A stretch of 64,000 bases of DNA from Deltaproteobacteria bacterium (GCA_019307815.1 JAFDIV010000005.1:62001-126000), one strand, 5' to 3'; numbered from the stretch's first letter, positions 7,696 through 16,962 are shown. Notes: generated by a model not told the origin, from the sequence alone. Translations and numbers: made by a program.

Positions 7696-9783
7696 ATGCC
7701 TTTAGATTCTGTCAGACTATCTGCTGGTAGATTTTCACTGAGTGCCAACAGTGACGTTACCATCGCCATTGGCATTGTGGGCATATTGCTTGTGATGATT
7801 ATCCCTCTGCCCACTCCTATGCTGGACATGTTGTTGGCCCTCAATATTACGCTAAGCGTTCTAATATTACTCCTTACTATCTATACCCTTCGGCCACTGG
7901 ATTTTTCCGTTTTTCCGTCTCTTTTACTGATTACCACCCTTTTTCGGCTGTCCCTGAACATTGCCTCCACTAGACTCATTCTGCTCAATGGTGATAAGGG
8001 CTCCCTTGCTGCAGGAAAGATCATAAAGAGTTTCGGTGCCTTTGTGGTGGGAGGCAATACCACCGTGGGACTGGTTGTTTTTATGATCCTGGTGGTGATC
8101 AATTTTGTGGTGATCACCAAGGGTGCAGGCAGGATTGCAGAGGTAGCCGCCCGTTTTACCTTGGACGCCATGCCTGGTAAGCAGATGAGTATTGATGCTG
8201 ACCTCAATGCAGGACTGATCGATGAAGCAGAGGCCCGGGCAAGGCGGGCCGAGATATCCAAAGAGGCCGAATTTTATGGTGCAATGGATGGTGCCAGCAA
8301 ATTCGTCCGAGGAGATGCTATTGCCGGCATTATCATCACCATGATCAATATCATTGGCGGGCTGGTCATCGGTGTAATTCAGAAGCACCTGGATCTTTCC
8401 ACTGCGGTGCAAAACTACACGCTCTTGACCATTGGTGATGGCCTTGTATCACAGATTCCAGCACTCATTATCTCTACGGCTGCAGGTATCCTGGTCAGCC
8501 GGGCCGCCTCTGAGGCCAACATGGGCCTTGAGGTGGCAAGACAGTTCAGTCTGCAGCCTAGGGCATTGCGGGTTGCCTCGGGTATCATCTTTCTATTTGC
8601 CTTGGCACCAGGTATGCCTGCTGTTCCTTTTATGCTGCTTGCCGGGACAGTATATTTTCTTTCAAGGACAGTGGCTTCGGCGCAAGAGACAGCCGTGGAG
8701 GAAGCAGCAGAAGAGCGAGAAAAGGCCGCGGCACAGATGGGTCCGGAACAGGTGGAAGGACTTTTGCCCTTGGATTTGTTGGAATTGGAGATCGGCTATG
8801 GGTTGATCCCTCTTGTGGACAGTAAAGCTCAGGGAAATTTACTGGAGCGGATTCGTGCCTTAAGAAAGCAGTATGCCTTGGAGATGGGCCTCATTATTCC
8901 CTCACTACACATAAGGGATAACCTGGAATTGAAACCCAACGAGTATGCCATATGTATCAAGGGCAATGAGGTCGCTAGGGCTGAACTTATGATGGATCAC
9001 TACCTTGCCATTGATCCAGGGGATGTAAAGGCAAAGGTGGAAGGAATCGAGACAAGAGAACCGGCCTTTGGATTGCCTGCCCTGTGGATTGCGCCAGAGA
9101 AGAAAGGAGATGCTCAATTGGCCGGTTACACAGTGGTTGACCTACCTAGCGTGGTGATCACCCACCTTTCAGAGGTCGTTAAACAATATGGTTATGAATT
9201 CCTGGGCCGGCAAGAGGTTCAACGACTCCTGGATAACCTGGCCACAACCCATCCAAAGGCCGTTGAGGAACTGACCCCCTCACAGCTGACTCTGGGGGCT
9301 GTCCAGAAGATACTCCAAAATCTGGTAAGAGAGCAGGTTTCCATAAGAGATCTACTGACCATTGTAGAAACCCTGGCTGACTATGCACCCATCACCAAGG
9401 ACACGGATCTATTGACCGAGTATGTCCGCCAACGCCTGGCCAGGACGCTTGTCAAACCCTATTTGGATAAACGGCATGTACTCAAGGTGCTTACCGTGGC
9501 CCCCGACATAGAGGACCGCATTAGCAGAGGAATTAATCAGACCGAATATGGAGCCTATCTGGCCCTTGATCCCGGGGAGGCCGAGGCTGTCATTAATGCG
9601 ATAAAAAGGGCGGTGGACAAGGCGGCTGCCAAGATTGATGATCCCGTGCTGCTTTGTTCAGCCACCATTAGGAGGCATTTGAGGAAACTGTGTGAAAGAT
9701 TTCAACTCCAAGTGGCAGTGATCTCCCATAATGAGATTCCAAGTGGTGTACAGGTTGAATCCGTTGGCGAAGTAGGCATTTAA
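7696..9783 (+). CDS. flhA: Flagellar export apparatus protein FlhA
   Basis: The 695-residue protein has about eight membrane helices in residues 20-330, including the family cytoplasmic loop between helices (AEVAARFTLDAMPGKQMSID, about residues 148-167). A large cytoplasmic domain (about 365-690) follows, which binds export chaperones and substrates. The length and both halves match FlhA; FlhA forms the nonameric ring of the export apparatus and couples export to proton flow. It is 6 bp after flhB and 2 bp before flhF, so translation is probably coupled. Confidence 0.97.
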   Translation: MPLDSVRLSAGRFSLSANSDVTIAIGIVGILLVMIIPLPTPMLDMLLALNITLSVLILLLTIYTLRPLDFSVFPSLLLITTLFRLSLNIASTRLILLNGDKGSLAAGKIIKSFGAFVVGGNTTVGLVVFMILVVINFVVITKGAGRIAEVAARFTLDAMPGKQMSIDADLNAGLIDEAEARARRAEISKEAEFYGAMDGASKFVRGDAIAGIIITMINIIGGLVIGVIQKHLDLSTAVQNYTLLTIGDGLVSQIPALIISTAAGILVSRAASEANMGLEVARQFSLQPRALRVASGIIFLFALAPGMPAVPFMLLAGTVYFLSRTVASAQETAVEEAAEEREKAAAQMGPEQVEGLLPLDLLELEIGYGLIPLVDSKAQGNLLERIRALRKQYALEMGLIIPSLHIRDNLELKPNEYAICIKGNEVARAELMMDHYLAIDPGDVKAKVEGIETREPAFGLPALWIAPEKKGDAQLAGYTVVDLPSVVITHLSEVVKQYGYEFLGRQEVQRLLDNLATTHPKAVEELTPSQLTLGAVQKILQNLVREQVSIRDLLTIVETLADYAPITKDTDLLTEYVRQRLARTLVKPYLDKRHVLKVLTVAPDIEDRISRGINQTEYGAYLALDPGEAEAVINAIKRAVDKAAAKIDDPVLLCSATIRRHLRKLCERFQLQVAVISHNEIPSGVQVESVGEVGI

Positions 9784-9785
9784 AG

Positions 9786-10934
9786 ATGAATATTAAGACA
9801 TTCATAGCCAATAACTCCCAAGAGGCCCTCAGGAAGGTCAAAGAAGAAATGGGGCCGGAAGCTGTTATCTTGAAAACGAGAACAATTACGGACTCGGGTG
9901 GAACCAATGGGATGGCCAGAGAGCGCATAGAGGTCACAGCAGCGATTGATTATGACTCTCCAGTAGGCCGTGGAAAAGAGCCATTTTCCTTCAGTGGATT
10001 GGATTTCCATGAGAAGTGGGAGGCGTTAGAGGCTCGTCTTAGGGAGATCACCCACTTTCTGATAGCTCTTGAGGCATCAACAGCAGATGGAAACTTGTCG
10101 GTTCCGCGAGAGCACTACATTTACTATAGACAATTTGGGATCATACCCGAGAATATCCACCGTATCCGGCCTAGCCGAAGGCTGGCAGCTTCCAGCTCTG
10201 GCCTTGGAAGGAAAAAGGAATTGCAGCAATGTTTGTTGGATCTTCTGGGATCCATCAAGATCGCTAAGGAGTCCCCCGGGTCAAAGGGAAGAAGGATCTA
10301 CGCGTTTGTCGGCCCCACTGGTGTTGGAAAGACTACGACCATAGCAAAGCTTGCGGCATTATACAAAATAAAGAAAAGGATGAAAGTGGCCCTGGTCACG
10401 GTGGATACATACCGTATCGGGGCGGTGGCACAACTTGATACTTATGCACGGATTATGGGCGTGCCACTAGAGGTGGCGGACAGTGCAGAAGATCTTAGGA
10501 GGTCACTTAAAAGGCATGAGCACGCTGATGTTGTTCTCATTGACACTGCTGGCAGAAGTCCGAGAAACCCGGAAGATGTGAGCAGAATTCGGGAAGTCCT
10601 CAGCGTACCCGAACCCATTTACCATTATCTCGTGTTAAGCGCCACCACTGAACTAGACAATTTGCTCGCGGCAGAAGAATCCTTTGGTGTTGTGTCGTTC
10701 AAGAGCATTATCTTTACCAAACTTGACGAGGCTATAGATGCATCGGCCATGGTCAATTTTTTGCTGAAAAGGAATAAACCGGTTTCTTATTTCACCACTG
10801 GCCAGAACGTGCCAGAGGATATTGAGCCGGCTACGAGGAAGAGAATCGCAGAGCTGATTTTGCGACGAAACCGGACCATACGAGTCGAGCATAGCCATGA
10901 GGTAAGGGAGTATGGATCAGGCCAGCCGACTTAG
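9786..10934 (+). CDS. flhF: SRP-type GTPase FlhF, flagellar placement
   Basis: FlhF is an SRP-family GTPase that places flagella, usually at the pole. The 382-residue protein has a basic/variable N-terminal domain starting MNIKTFIANNSQEALRKVKE, an NG-type core with the P-loop GPTGVGKTT at residues 176-184, the VDTYRIGAVAQL box, the DTAGRS motif (G3) and the TKLDEA motif (G4). This is the standard FlhF set. The last 23 bases overlap flhG, its antagonist, which indicates coupled translation. Together with flhG it suggests a controlled, probably low, number of polar flagella. Confidence 0.96.
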   Translation: MNIKTFIANNSQEALRKVKEEMGPEAVILKTRTITDSGGTNGMARERIEVTAAIDYDSPVGRGKEPFSFSGLDFHEKWEALEARLREITHFLIALEASTADGNLSVPREHYIYYRQFGIIPENIHRIRPSRRLAASSSGLGRKKELQQCLLDLLGSIKIAKESPGSKGRRIYAFVGPTGVGKTTTIAKLAALYKIKKRMKVALVTVDTYRIGAVAQLDTYARIMGVPLEVADSAEDLRRSLKRHEHADVVLIDTAGRSPRNPEDVSRIREVLSVPEPIYHYLVLSATTELDNLLAAEESFGVVSFKSIIFTKLDEAIDASAMVNFLLKRNKPVSYFTTGQNVPEDIEPATRKRIAELILRRNRTIRVEHSHEVREYGSGQPT

Positions 10935-11811
10935 AACCATGATTGCAAAGGGGATTGAAGAGGATCGAGGACAGTGGACATTGGCCAAGGCCCGTGGCCA
11001 AAAGGTCAGGGGACTGAGGGTTATTTCAGTGACCAGTGGAAAGGGCGGTGTGGGGAAGACCAACGTGGTGGCCAACCTTGCACTTGCCCTGTGCCGCCTT
11101 GGCAAGAGAGTCCTTATTCTTGATGCAGATCTCGGCCTTGGGAATATGGACGTGTTGTTGGGGCTAAATCCCAGGTACAATATTCAGCACGTGCTTTCGG
11201 GTGAAAAGAGGCTGGAGGAAGTTATCATTAATGTGCCAGTTGGATTTCACCTTTTGCCGGCCGCCTCAGGAATTCAGGAGCTTACGGACTTGAGCCAGGC
11301 TCAGAGGATGTTCTTGCTCGATGAGTTCGATGCCCTGCGGCAGTTCTTTGAGGTGCTTCTTATAGATACAGGGGCGGGAATTTCGTCCAATGTCATGTAT
11401 TTCAATTTTGCGGCCATGGAGAAGGTGGTGGTTATTACTAATGAGCCGGCCTCGCTTACTGATGCCTATGCCCTCATCAAGGTGCTTGCCAACAAGTATC
11501 ATCAAAAGAAGTTCCGGGTACTAATCAACTCGGCTCGAAGCGAGCAAGAGGCACAACAGATATATAAGCACCTTTGTGTTGTTGTAGATAAATTCCTGGG
11601 TTCCCTATCACTGGACTATCTGGGATGGATACCTTACGACGAAAATGTTCCCAAGGCCGTAAGGCGCCAGCAGGCAGTGCTGGATCTGTTTCCCCTTTCA
11701 AAGGCCAGCAAGGGCTTCATGGAGGTTGCCAAAAGATTGATGGCATCTGAGGAACATCTGGATTTTGAAGGAGATGTGAAGTTTTTCTGGCAGCGGCTTT
11801 TGAACAGTTAA
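10912..11811 (+). CDS. flhG: MinD-like ATPase FlhG (FleN/YlxH), flagellar number control
   Basis: This 299-residue ParA/MinD-family ATPase has the deviant Walker A SGKGGVGKT at residues 42-50, a DADLGLGNMDVLLGL switch region and a VLLIDTGAGIS box. The short N-terminal segment before the ATPase (MDQASRLR...) resembles the FlhF-activating DQAxxLR motif known from FlhG, and contains DQASRLR at residues 2-8. FlhG restrains flagellar number and stimulates FlhF GTP hydrolysis. It overlaps flhF by 23 bp and precedes fliA. Confidence 0.95.
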   Translation: MDQASRLRTMIAKGIEEDRGQWTLAKARGQKVRGLRVISVTSGKGGVGKTNVVANLALALCRLGKRVLILDADLGLGNMDVLLGLNPRYNIQHVLSGEKRLEEVIINVPVGFHLLPAASGIQELTDLSQAQRMFLLDEFDALRQFFEVLLIDTGAGISSNVMYFNFAAMEKVVVITNEPASLTDAYALIKVLANKYHQKKFRVLINSARSEQEAQQIYKHLCVVVDKFLGSLSLDYLGWIPYDENVPKAVRRQQAVLDLFPLSKASKGFMEVAKRLMASEEHLDFEGDVKFFWQRLLNS

Positions 11812-11841
11812 CCATTTTATGGACTCCAAAGAGAGGAAGTA

Positions 11842-12639
11842 ATGACCGGCACAGCGATCAGAAGATTCAAGAAGTATGATCCCGGGAATGGACAAGGAAA
11901 GGTAAAGCATCTTATTGAGAAGGAAGAGTACGTGTACAAATATGCTCCTCTGATTAAGACCATAGCGGGAAGGCTTGCCATGAAGCTTCCCCCACATGTG
12001 GATCAGGATGACCTGTTGAGCGCTGGTATTATGGGATTACTGGACGCTATAGAGAAATTTGATCCTGACAAAGGGGTGGCATTCAAATCCTATGCGGAAT
12101 TCCGTATTCGAGGAGCCATGCTCGACGAGCTCAGGGCAATGGATTGGGTCCCACGGTCGGTGCGCAAAAACGCCAAGATGTTGGAAGAGGCATATGAAAA
12201 GGTGGAAAGCAGGAAGATGGCGCCTGCAAATGATGCAGAGGTGGCCAAGGAGCTGAATCTTGATTTGGATGCCTTTTATAAGCTCCTGGAAGAGACTCGA
12301 GGGGTGTCCATTATCAATGAAGAAGAATTGGGAGAGTTGATGTCTCACCGCCACATCAATGGCCTGTGGGAGATGTATCAAGACAAAAAGCAATCTGATC
12401 CAATGGCTCATGTGGACTATTTGGAACTGAAAGAAGTGATCGCTGAGGCCATTGAAAAGCTTCCAGAAAAAGAGAGACTTGTTGTCACCCTTTATTACTA
12501 TGAAGAACTTACCATGAAGGAGATTGGGGAGGTGATGGGCTATACTGAGTCGCGGATCTCGCAACTGCACACAAAGGCAGTGATTCGCCTCAGGAACCGA
12601 ATAAGAAGCTATTTTATGTCAGAAATCTCAAGGCGATGA
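11842..12639 (+). CDS. fliA: Flagellar sigma factor FliA (sigma-28)
   Basis: This 265-residue sigma factor has region 2 (about 20-100) with HVDQDDLLSAGIMGLLDAIEKFD and FKSYAEFRIRGAMLDELRAMDWVPRSVR, region 3, and region 4 (about 195-255) with LPEKERLVVTLYYYEELTMKEIGEVMGYTESRISQLH. These match the FliA/WhiG group. It reads late flagellar promoters; a fitting promoter lies at 26907-26934, before flgM, which encodes its inhibitor. The start ATG has the ribosome site AGAGAGGAAG. It overlaps the next gene by 4 bp (ATGA). Confidence 0.96.
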   Translation: MTGTAIRRFKKYDPGNGQGKVKHLIEKEEYVYKYAPLIKTIAGRLAMKLPPHVDQDDLLSAGIMGLLDAIEKFDPDKGVAFKSYAEFRIRGAMLDELRAMDWVPRSVRKNAKMLEEAYEKVESRKMAPANDAEVAKELNLDLDAFYKLLEETRGVSIINEEELGELMSHRHINGLWEMYQDKKQSDPMAHVDYLELKEVIAEAIEKLPEKERLVVTLYYYEELTMKEIGEVMGYTESRISQLHTKAVIRLRNRIRSYFMSEISRR

Positions 12640-13508
12640 TGGAAAAGGAAAAAGACAGTCAAGAGGCCCCAGAAAGCATAAATGAGACAGCCGAGGTACT
12701 CCTAGACTCCGAGGATGACCTTGATGTGCTGGAGGAACTGGAGCCTCAAGAGCCTGAGAAGGCTGAAGAGACGAAAGGAACTGATTTCTTGGCTCAAGAT
12801 CCAGTGGAGTTGGACGAGCCAGAGGATGATACTTTGGAGGCCGATGGTGCGCAGCCTGAACAGGAATCCAGGGGCGAGGAGGGGGAAACAGATCAGGAGG
12901 AGCAAGGGGATTCTAATGGAGAGGCCGTAGAACTGGATGAGAAAGAGGAGGGGGCCGGGAAGAAGCAAGTGGAGGGAGAGGCATCTACCAAGAAAGAGGC
13001 CCCCAAAGAACCACAAAAGGATGACAGTGAACAGCCAGATGAGGTTCCCACGAAGAAAAAGGCCTCTCTGTTAAAGAGAAACGCAGCCCTAATCGGGGTC
13101 CTTTTCTTGGGTGTTATTATCCTGGGATTAGGATTTGTGATGGGGTCGAGACTGGCCAAGGAAAAACAACCAAAGGAGCCAGAGGATACTGCCCTTATTA
13201 TATCTGATACGGTCACGGAAGAAAAGCTCTCTCCCTTTTTCATCTTGTTGCCTGCGTCTTCGCGGTTTGGGCTTTTGGCTAAAATCGATTTTGTGGTTAA
13301 GTGGGACCGTATTTGTAGTATTCGGTTCCGGGAATCGAGATATCAGATGCGCTTGGAGATATACAGATTCCTGGTGGATCTATTTGGTAAGGATATAGAC
13401 CTTGAGAAGGATAGGGGGCTGATTATTCAGGGGGCCACAAGGGTTATGAATCAAGCCTTGGGTGTGGACAGCGTTCGCATTACTGCTATGGATATGGAGC
13501 TCATTTGA
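12636..13508 (+). CDS. Acidic single-pass membrane protein, possibly FliL-related
   Basis: I do not recognise a named family with certainty. Of 290 residues, 1-143 are very acidic and rich in Glu, Asp, Gln and Lys, without predicted fold. One membrane helix lies at about 148-170 and a folded C-terminal domain at about 190-290. That domain has alternating hydrophobics followed by a long helix and ends in a strand (SVRITAMDMELI), much like the order in FliL (strand, helix, helix, terminal strand). I therefore suspect a distant FliL-like periplasmic domain. It overlaps fliA by 4 bp, so it belongs to the flagellar operon. Confidence 0.6.
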   Translation: MMEKEKDSQEAPESINETAEVLLDSEDDLDVLEELEPQEPEKAEETKGTDFLAQDPVELDEPEDDTLEADGAQPEQESRGEEGETDQEEQGDSNGEAVELDEKEEGAGKKQVEGEASTKKEAPKEPQKDDSEQPDEVPTKKKASLLKRNAALIGVLFLGVIILGLGFVMGSRLAKEKQPKEPEDTALIISDTVTEEKLSPFFILLPASSRFGLLAKIDFVVKWDRICSIRFRESRYQMRLEIYRFLVDLFGKDIDLEKDRGLIIQGATRVMNQALGVDSVRITAMDMELI

Positions 13509-13604
13509 ACTTGGCGATCAGGATGTTGCTGACTCACAAAGTTGGGGAGGAAAAGAAAAGGCAACGTCTGTTCCTTCGGCCCAAAGCGGATTGGAGGGAA
13601 AGCC

Positions 13605-13844
13605 ATGGACGAGTATTCGAGCCTAGGAAGTGGCATAGTGAATCTGCCTCCGGCTGACCGTGTTTTAAAGGTGTCGCCCAAAAAGGGATCAGGGGAGCGA
13701 AAGGGACGGAAAAAACAAGAAGCAAAAAAGAGTGATGACAGGCTCTCCGTGAAGGATCTTTCCGTCAAAGGGATCAAAAAATCCCCTGAGGCCCTGGATA
13801 ATGAAGAAGAGGGCAAAGGCCTTGGAGTTGATATCATCATATAA
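13605..13844 (+). CDS. Small charged protein in flagellar operon, unknown function
   Basis: The protein has 79 residues from an ATG preceded by the strong ribosome site GGAGGG; the frame is open upstream but without a start signal. It is highly charged, with a basic middle (Lys/Arg/Glu repeats at about 25-45) and no membrane helix or cysteines, so it is probably unstructured. It ends in the hydrophobic tail GVDIII. It sits between the fliA-linked membrane protein and the DUF2802 gene, all in one direction. No function can be assigned from sequence. A real small flagellar-cluster gene is likely but not certain. Confidence 0.5.
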   Translation: MDEYSSLGSGIVNLPPADRVLKVSPKKGSGERKGRKKQEAKKSDDRLSVKDLSVKGIKKSPEALDNEEEGKGLGVDIII

Positions 13845-13971
13845 ACCCAGATTATGCGCCAATCTTCGAATTGACTAGTGGGGTAACATGATACACTGTT
13901 TTGACACCACCTGTTTAGTGAAGGGCGAAGGGAGAGATCTGAAAGTTTAGCCTCTGTGGAAAGATTTCTCC

Positions 13972-13985
13972 CCCGCTTACGCGGG
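13972..13985. terminator. Small GC-rich hairpin in 279-bp spacer
   Basis: CCCGC-TTAC-GCGGG forms a short stem in the spacer 13845-14123. No T run follows on the plus strand, so termination is uncertain. The surrounding sequence (GATTTCTCCCCCGC...GGGAGTCGAAATGACA) looks like a fragment of an interspersed noncoding repeat. Confidence 0.35.
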
Positions 13986-14123
13986 AGTCGAAATGACATT
14001 ATTGGGCTTCGAACTCAAAGTGAGTAGGTGATATGCCGCTTGCGCAAATACCCGTTGCCCTGGTTTGTCGCAGATATCAGTTTTGGACCTAAATTATTTC
14101 AAGAGACCTGAAGTGATGCGTAT

Positions 14124-14609
14124 ATGGAACTCAAAGTCTTGATTATAGGTCAGATCGCATTGGACGTGCTTATGTTCGGGCTATTGGTTGTCATTGCCCG
14201 TCTTTATTTGAATCGAAAGGCCATGGCAGCAGACTTTCAGAGTACAATGGAAAAATCAATAGCCCTGGTCAAAGAAATGGAAACCTTGGGCGTCAAGCTG
14301 GAGAGAATCTTAGATGAAAAAAGGAGACTCACCAAAAAGCTTATCTTGGATCTGGAAAACAAACTTCAAAAGGCCGAATTGATCAGAGATGAGATAAAAA
14401 GGATTACTGACACATCGGTCGGCGGGGGCATGAGGCAAGACACAGCCCCAAAAAAAATGAGCGCCACAAGGAAGACTATTCAGCATTTGCTAAACAAAGG
14501 ACTAACAAAGGAAGAGATTGCTAGATATATGGGCCTTCCTTCTGGTGAGCTTGAGCTTATCATGAAGCTTGATCTTCCCACCAATAAAAACCCTCAAGAA
14601 CCTGACTAG
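14124..14609 (+). CDS. DUF2802-type membrane-anchored coiled-coil protein
   Basis: The 161-residue protein has one N-terminal membrane helix (about 5-27), a long Lys/Glu-rich coiled coil (about 30-100) and a C-terminal helix-turn-helix-like segment (about 118-152: HLLNKGLTKEEIARYMGLPSGELELI). This layout matches the DUF2802 family, which is commonly found in flagellar or chemotaxis clusters of proteobacteria with unknown function. It lies 2 bp before the FliK-like gene, so the two are probably co-translated. The family assignment is from pattern recognition only. Confidence 0.65.
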   Translation: MELKVLIIGQIALDVLMFGLLVVIARLYLNRKAMAADFQSTMEKSIALVKEMETLGVKLERILDEKRRLTKKLILDLENKLQKAELIRDEIKRITDTSVGGGMRQDTAPKKMSATRKTIQHLLNKGLTKEEIARYMGLPSGELELIMKLDLPTNKNPQEPD

Positions 14610-14611
14610 CC

Positions 14612-15700
14612 ATGATCAAATACCCCATAACGGTGAACAAAAAGGCCATTGGAGCAATTTCCAGCAGGAATATTACGCCCCACAAGCCATTGATTTTGTC
14701 CTTTCAGAGGGGCGAAAGATTTACGGGTCTCATATTGAAAATTGTCGGAGATGGCCGGGTCACGGTTTCAGCAAAAGGAAGCATTTTTTCCGCCAAAGCG
14801 CATGGGGCCTTGGCGCCGGGCAAGACATACCAGTTTCTAGTAAGCAGAACCGAACCTTACATTGAGCTAAAAGTGCTTCCAGAGGCTTCAGCCCAAGCTA
14901 AGTCCTTGTTCCATATCTGGGCCTCCACACAGACGCATAGGAAAGGATTTGTCCATGTATTCCAGGATCTCCTGCGGCTTGGTCATGCCGCAAAGGGGCT
15001 GCCAAAGGGAATAAGTGGGGCACTGGAGGAACTGGCGGGCCTGTGGCCCAAAATTATCTATGAGGGAGTAGGTGCAAAGGATGCCACATGGGTGTCCCAG
15101 TGTCTTATGGCAAGTGGGCTTTTTTGGGAGAACAAACTGTCTCGATTAGCGTTTTCTAAAGGAGGAAAGGGGGGTGGGCAGGCATACCTGGGTGACCTCA
15201 AGGGCCTGCTCCTTCGCATCATAGGGGAATTGGAGGGAGTAGATAGGTGCGGCACAGAAGAAGTCGCTATTTTGGAGAGGGCAAAGCGGACTCTTCATCT
15301 TATTGAAATGCATCAAGCCATGAACTTGGAAGCACTTGAAAAAGGGATGGGATGGTATTGGTTTATCCCTCTTGTGGACGATGGAGAGTCCGGAGAGGCC
15401 CAATTACTTGGGAAAGAATATCCCGATAAAGGCCATACCATGTGGATTACGGTAAGGCTTTCTCATTTGGGTCAAATGCAGGTGATACTGAGCCTAAAGG
15501 GAAGGGATGTACGGGCCCAGTTTTTTATGGCTGATCAAAAACGGGCACAGCTTGTCACTGAGAATATTCAGAGTTTCAAGCAGGCCCTAGAGCATCGTGG
15601 ACTGAGCCTGGAGGCGGTCATATGTTCTGTTAAGGAAAGAGACGAAATGGCCTATCGCCTTGCAGGAGGACAGGAAGCCTCCCTACATATGAAAGTATGA
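14612..15700 (+). CDS. FliK-like flagellar hook-length control protein
   Basis: This 362-residue protein has an N-terminal beta-rich part (about 1-90) and a helical middle. The C-terminal domain (about 275-350) has the Flg_hook (FliK C-domain) pattern: WITVRLSHLGQMQVILSLKG, then VRAQFFMADQKRAQLVTENI, then a long helix ending HRGLSLEAVICSV. FliK measures hook length and triggers the FlhB export switch. It overlaps by 4 bp a gene for a free FlhB C-domain, a pairing that fits this role. It lacks the Gln-rich N-terminus of enteric FliK, so it may be a second FliK-like protein rather than the main one. Confidence 0.65.
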   Translation: MIKYPITVNKKAIGAISSRNITPHKPLILSFQRGERFTGLILKIVGDGRVTVSAKGSIFSAKAHGALAPGKTYQFLVSRTEPYIELKVLPEASAQAKSLFHIWASTQTHRKGFVHVFQDLLRLGHAAKGLPKGISGALEELAGLWPKIIYEGVGAKDATWVSQCLMASGLFWENKLSRLAFSKGGKGGGQAYLGDLKGLLLRIIGELEGVDRCGTEEVAILERAKRTLHLIEMHQAMNLEALEKGMGWYWFIPLVDDGESGEAQLLGKEYPDKGHTMWITVRLSHLGQMQVILSLKGRDVRAQFFMADQKRAQLVTENIQSFKQALEHRGLSLEAVICSVKERDEMAYRLAGGQEASLHMKV

Positions 15701-16005
15701 GCAAAAGACACTTGGACAGACAAATCGATGGTAAAGGCCGAAATGTCCAGCAGGCCGTGGCATTGCGCTATGAACCAGAGCGCTATCGGGCGCCGAGATT
15801 GGTGGCAAAGGGTCGGGGTAAGATTGCAAAGAAGATAATTGATCTGGCGCGAAAACAAGGTATTCCTATTCACGAAGATCCAGATCTGGTGGCAGCACTG
15901 TCGGCGCTGGATTGGTACGAGGAGATCCCTGAAGCCCTTTATCAGGTGGTTGCCGAGGTACTGGCCTTTGCCTATAGACTCAATAACAAGTTGAAGGAGG
16001 GCTAA
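15697..16005 (+). CDS. Short FlhB C-domain homologue (FlhX/YlqH type)
   Basis: The 102-residue protein aligns with the C-terminal cytoplasmic part of FlhB: AVALRYEPERYRAPRLVAKGRG corresponds to VALRYDSMTMNAPKVVAKGAD in FlhB at 6622-7689, and PEALYQVVAEVLAFAYRL corresponds to SSLYQAVAEILAYVYRL. It starts after the NP-T-H loop, so it equals the fragment released by FlhB autocleavage. Such stand-alone copies are known to replace or support that fragment in some bacteria. It overlaps the FliK-like gene by 4 bp. It has no membrane segment. Confidence 0.85.
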   Translation: MSKRHLDRQIDGKGRNVQQAVALRYEPERYRAPRLVAKGRGKIAKKIIDLARKQGIPIHEDPDLVAALSALDWYEEIPEALYQVVAEVLAFAYRLNNKLKEG

Positions 16006-16166
16006 TGCGTTTCTGTGGAGGTAATATTTTCCCTGCGGCAGGAAAGAAATGCATATTGAGACAATCTCAGAAAAGATGGCTATCACTGTGTCTCTTGGTA
16101 AAGGAAAAAATACTGTAAAAACAACCAGTAAGCATCTCACTGAGGGGGGTTGAGCACATTAGCTTT

Positions 16167-16182
16167 TGGTATGGTTATTGCT
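16167..16182 (+). promoter_or_regulatory. Sigma-54 (-24/-12) promoter for the flgF operon
   Basis: TGGTATGGTTATTGCT fits TGGYACRNNNNTTGCW with one mismatch (T for C at the sixth base). The spacing between GG (16168-16169) and GC (16180-16181) is exactly 10 bases. It lies about 50 bp before flgF and after a 160-bp gap following the previous operon. A short palindrome TGAGA-CAA-TCTCA is at 16057-16069. Confidence 0.8.
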
Positions 16183-16230
16183 ATCTGGATCAAATGAATG
16201 GCCATTAGATGGGCTTAAGGGGGAATGGAT

Positions 16231-16962
16231 ATGCAAGGTATGCTCGAAGCAGTAAGGGGATGTCTAAAGGAAGAGCTGAGGATGGACGTGATTGCCAACA
16301 ACCTGGCCAATGCCTCGGTCCCTGGTTTCAAAAAAGACAGGGTATCGTTTCAGAATCTATTGATCCAGCAGAGCATGGGCGCTCAACAGGTCAATGCCCC
16401 GGTAAATAGGAACTCACTTGTTCATGTGGCCCCTGATTTAAGTCAAGGGGACCTCAGATTTACAGGAAACATGTTGGATTTTGCCATCAATGGAAAGGGA
16501 TTCTTTAAGGTTATGACACCTAACGGCATACGCTACACCAGAAAAGGAAACTTCACGCTAGATACCACTGGGAACCTCATAACCCAGGAAGGCTATCAGG
16601 TGCTGGGCAAGGGGGGGACGATCAATGTCATGAATAAGCAGGTTGAGGTGGATGATCGGGGACGAGTTCTAGTGGATGGCTCGGAGCTTGACCAACTTGA
16701 TATTGTGAGCTTTGGCGATGGTGCCAGGCTTGTCAAAGAAGGAAAAGGACTTTTTAGAAAAGATCCCGGTGTCAATGAGGAGCCCTTCCCGGCTGAGAGC
16801 GCGGTAAGACAGGGATATCTGGAAAACAGCAACGTGAACATTGCTGAAGAGATGGTGAAGATGATCCATAGCCTCAGGGCCTTTGAAAGCTACCAGCGGG
16901 CGATAAAGGTTTTGGATCACCTTGACAACAAGGTAACAAACGAAGTGGCACGCTTGAGATAA
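16231..16962 (+). CDS. flgF: Flagellar proximal rod protein FlgF
   Basis: This protein has 243 residues if translation starts at the ATG at 16231, which has the run AAGGGGG 7 bases upstream; an in-frame ATG at 16225 is only one base from that run. It has the rod-protein N-terminus with MDVIANNLANASVPGFKKDR and the C-terminus with GYLENSNVNIAEEMVKMIHSLRAFESYQR. FlgF is part of the rod. It is shorter than flgG next to it and lies first in the sigma-54 operon, which is the usual order flgF-flgG. Confidence 0.92.
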   Translation: MQGMLEAVRGCLKEELRMDVIANNLANASVPGFKKDRVSFQNLLIQQSMGAQQVNAPVNRNSLVHVAPDLSQGDLRFTGNMLDFAINGKGFFKVMTPNGIRYTRKGNFTLDTTGNLITQEGYQVLGKGGTINVMNKQVEVDDRGRVLVDGSELDQLDIVSFGDGARLVKEGKGLFRKDPGVNEEPFPAESAVRQGYLENSNVNIAEEMVKMIHSLRAFESYQRAIKVLDHLDNKVTNEVARLR

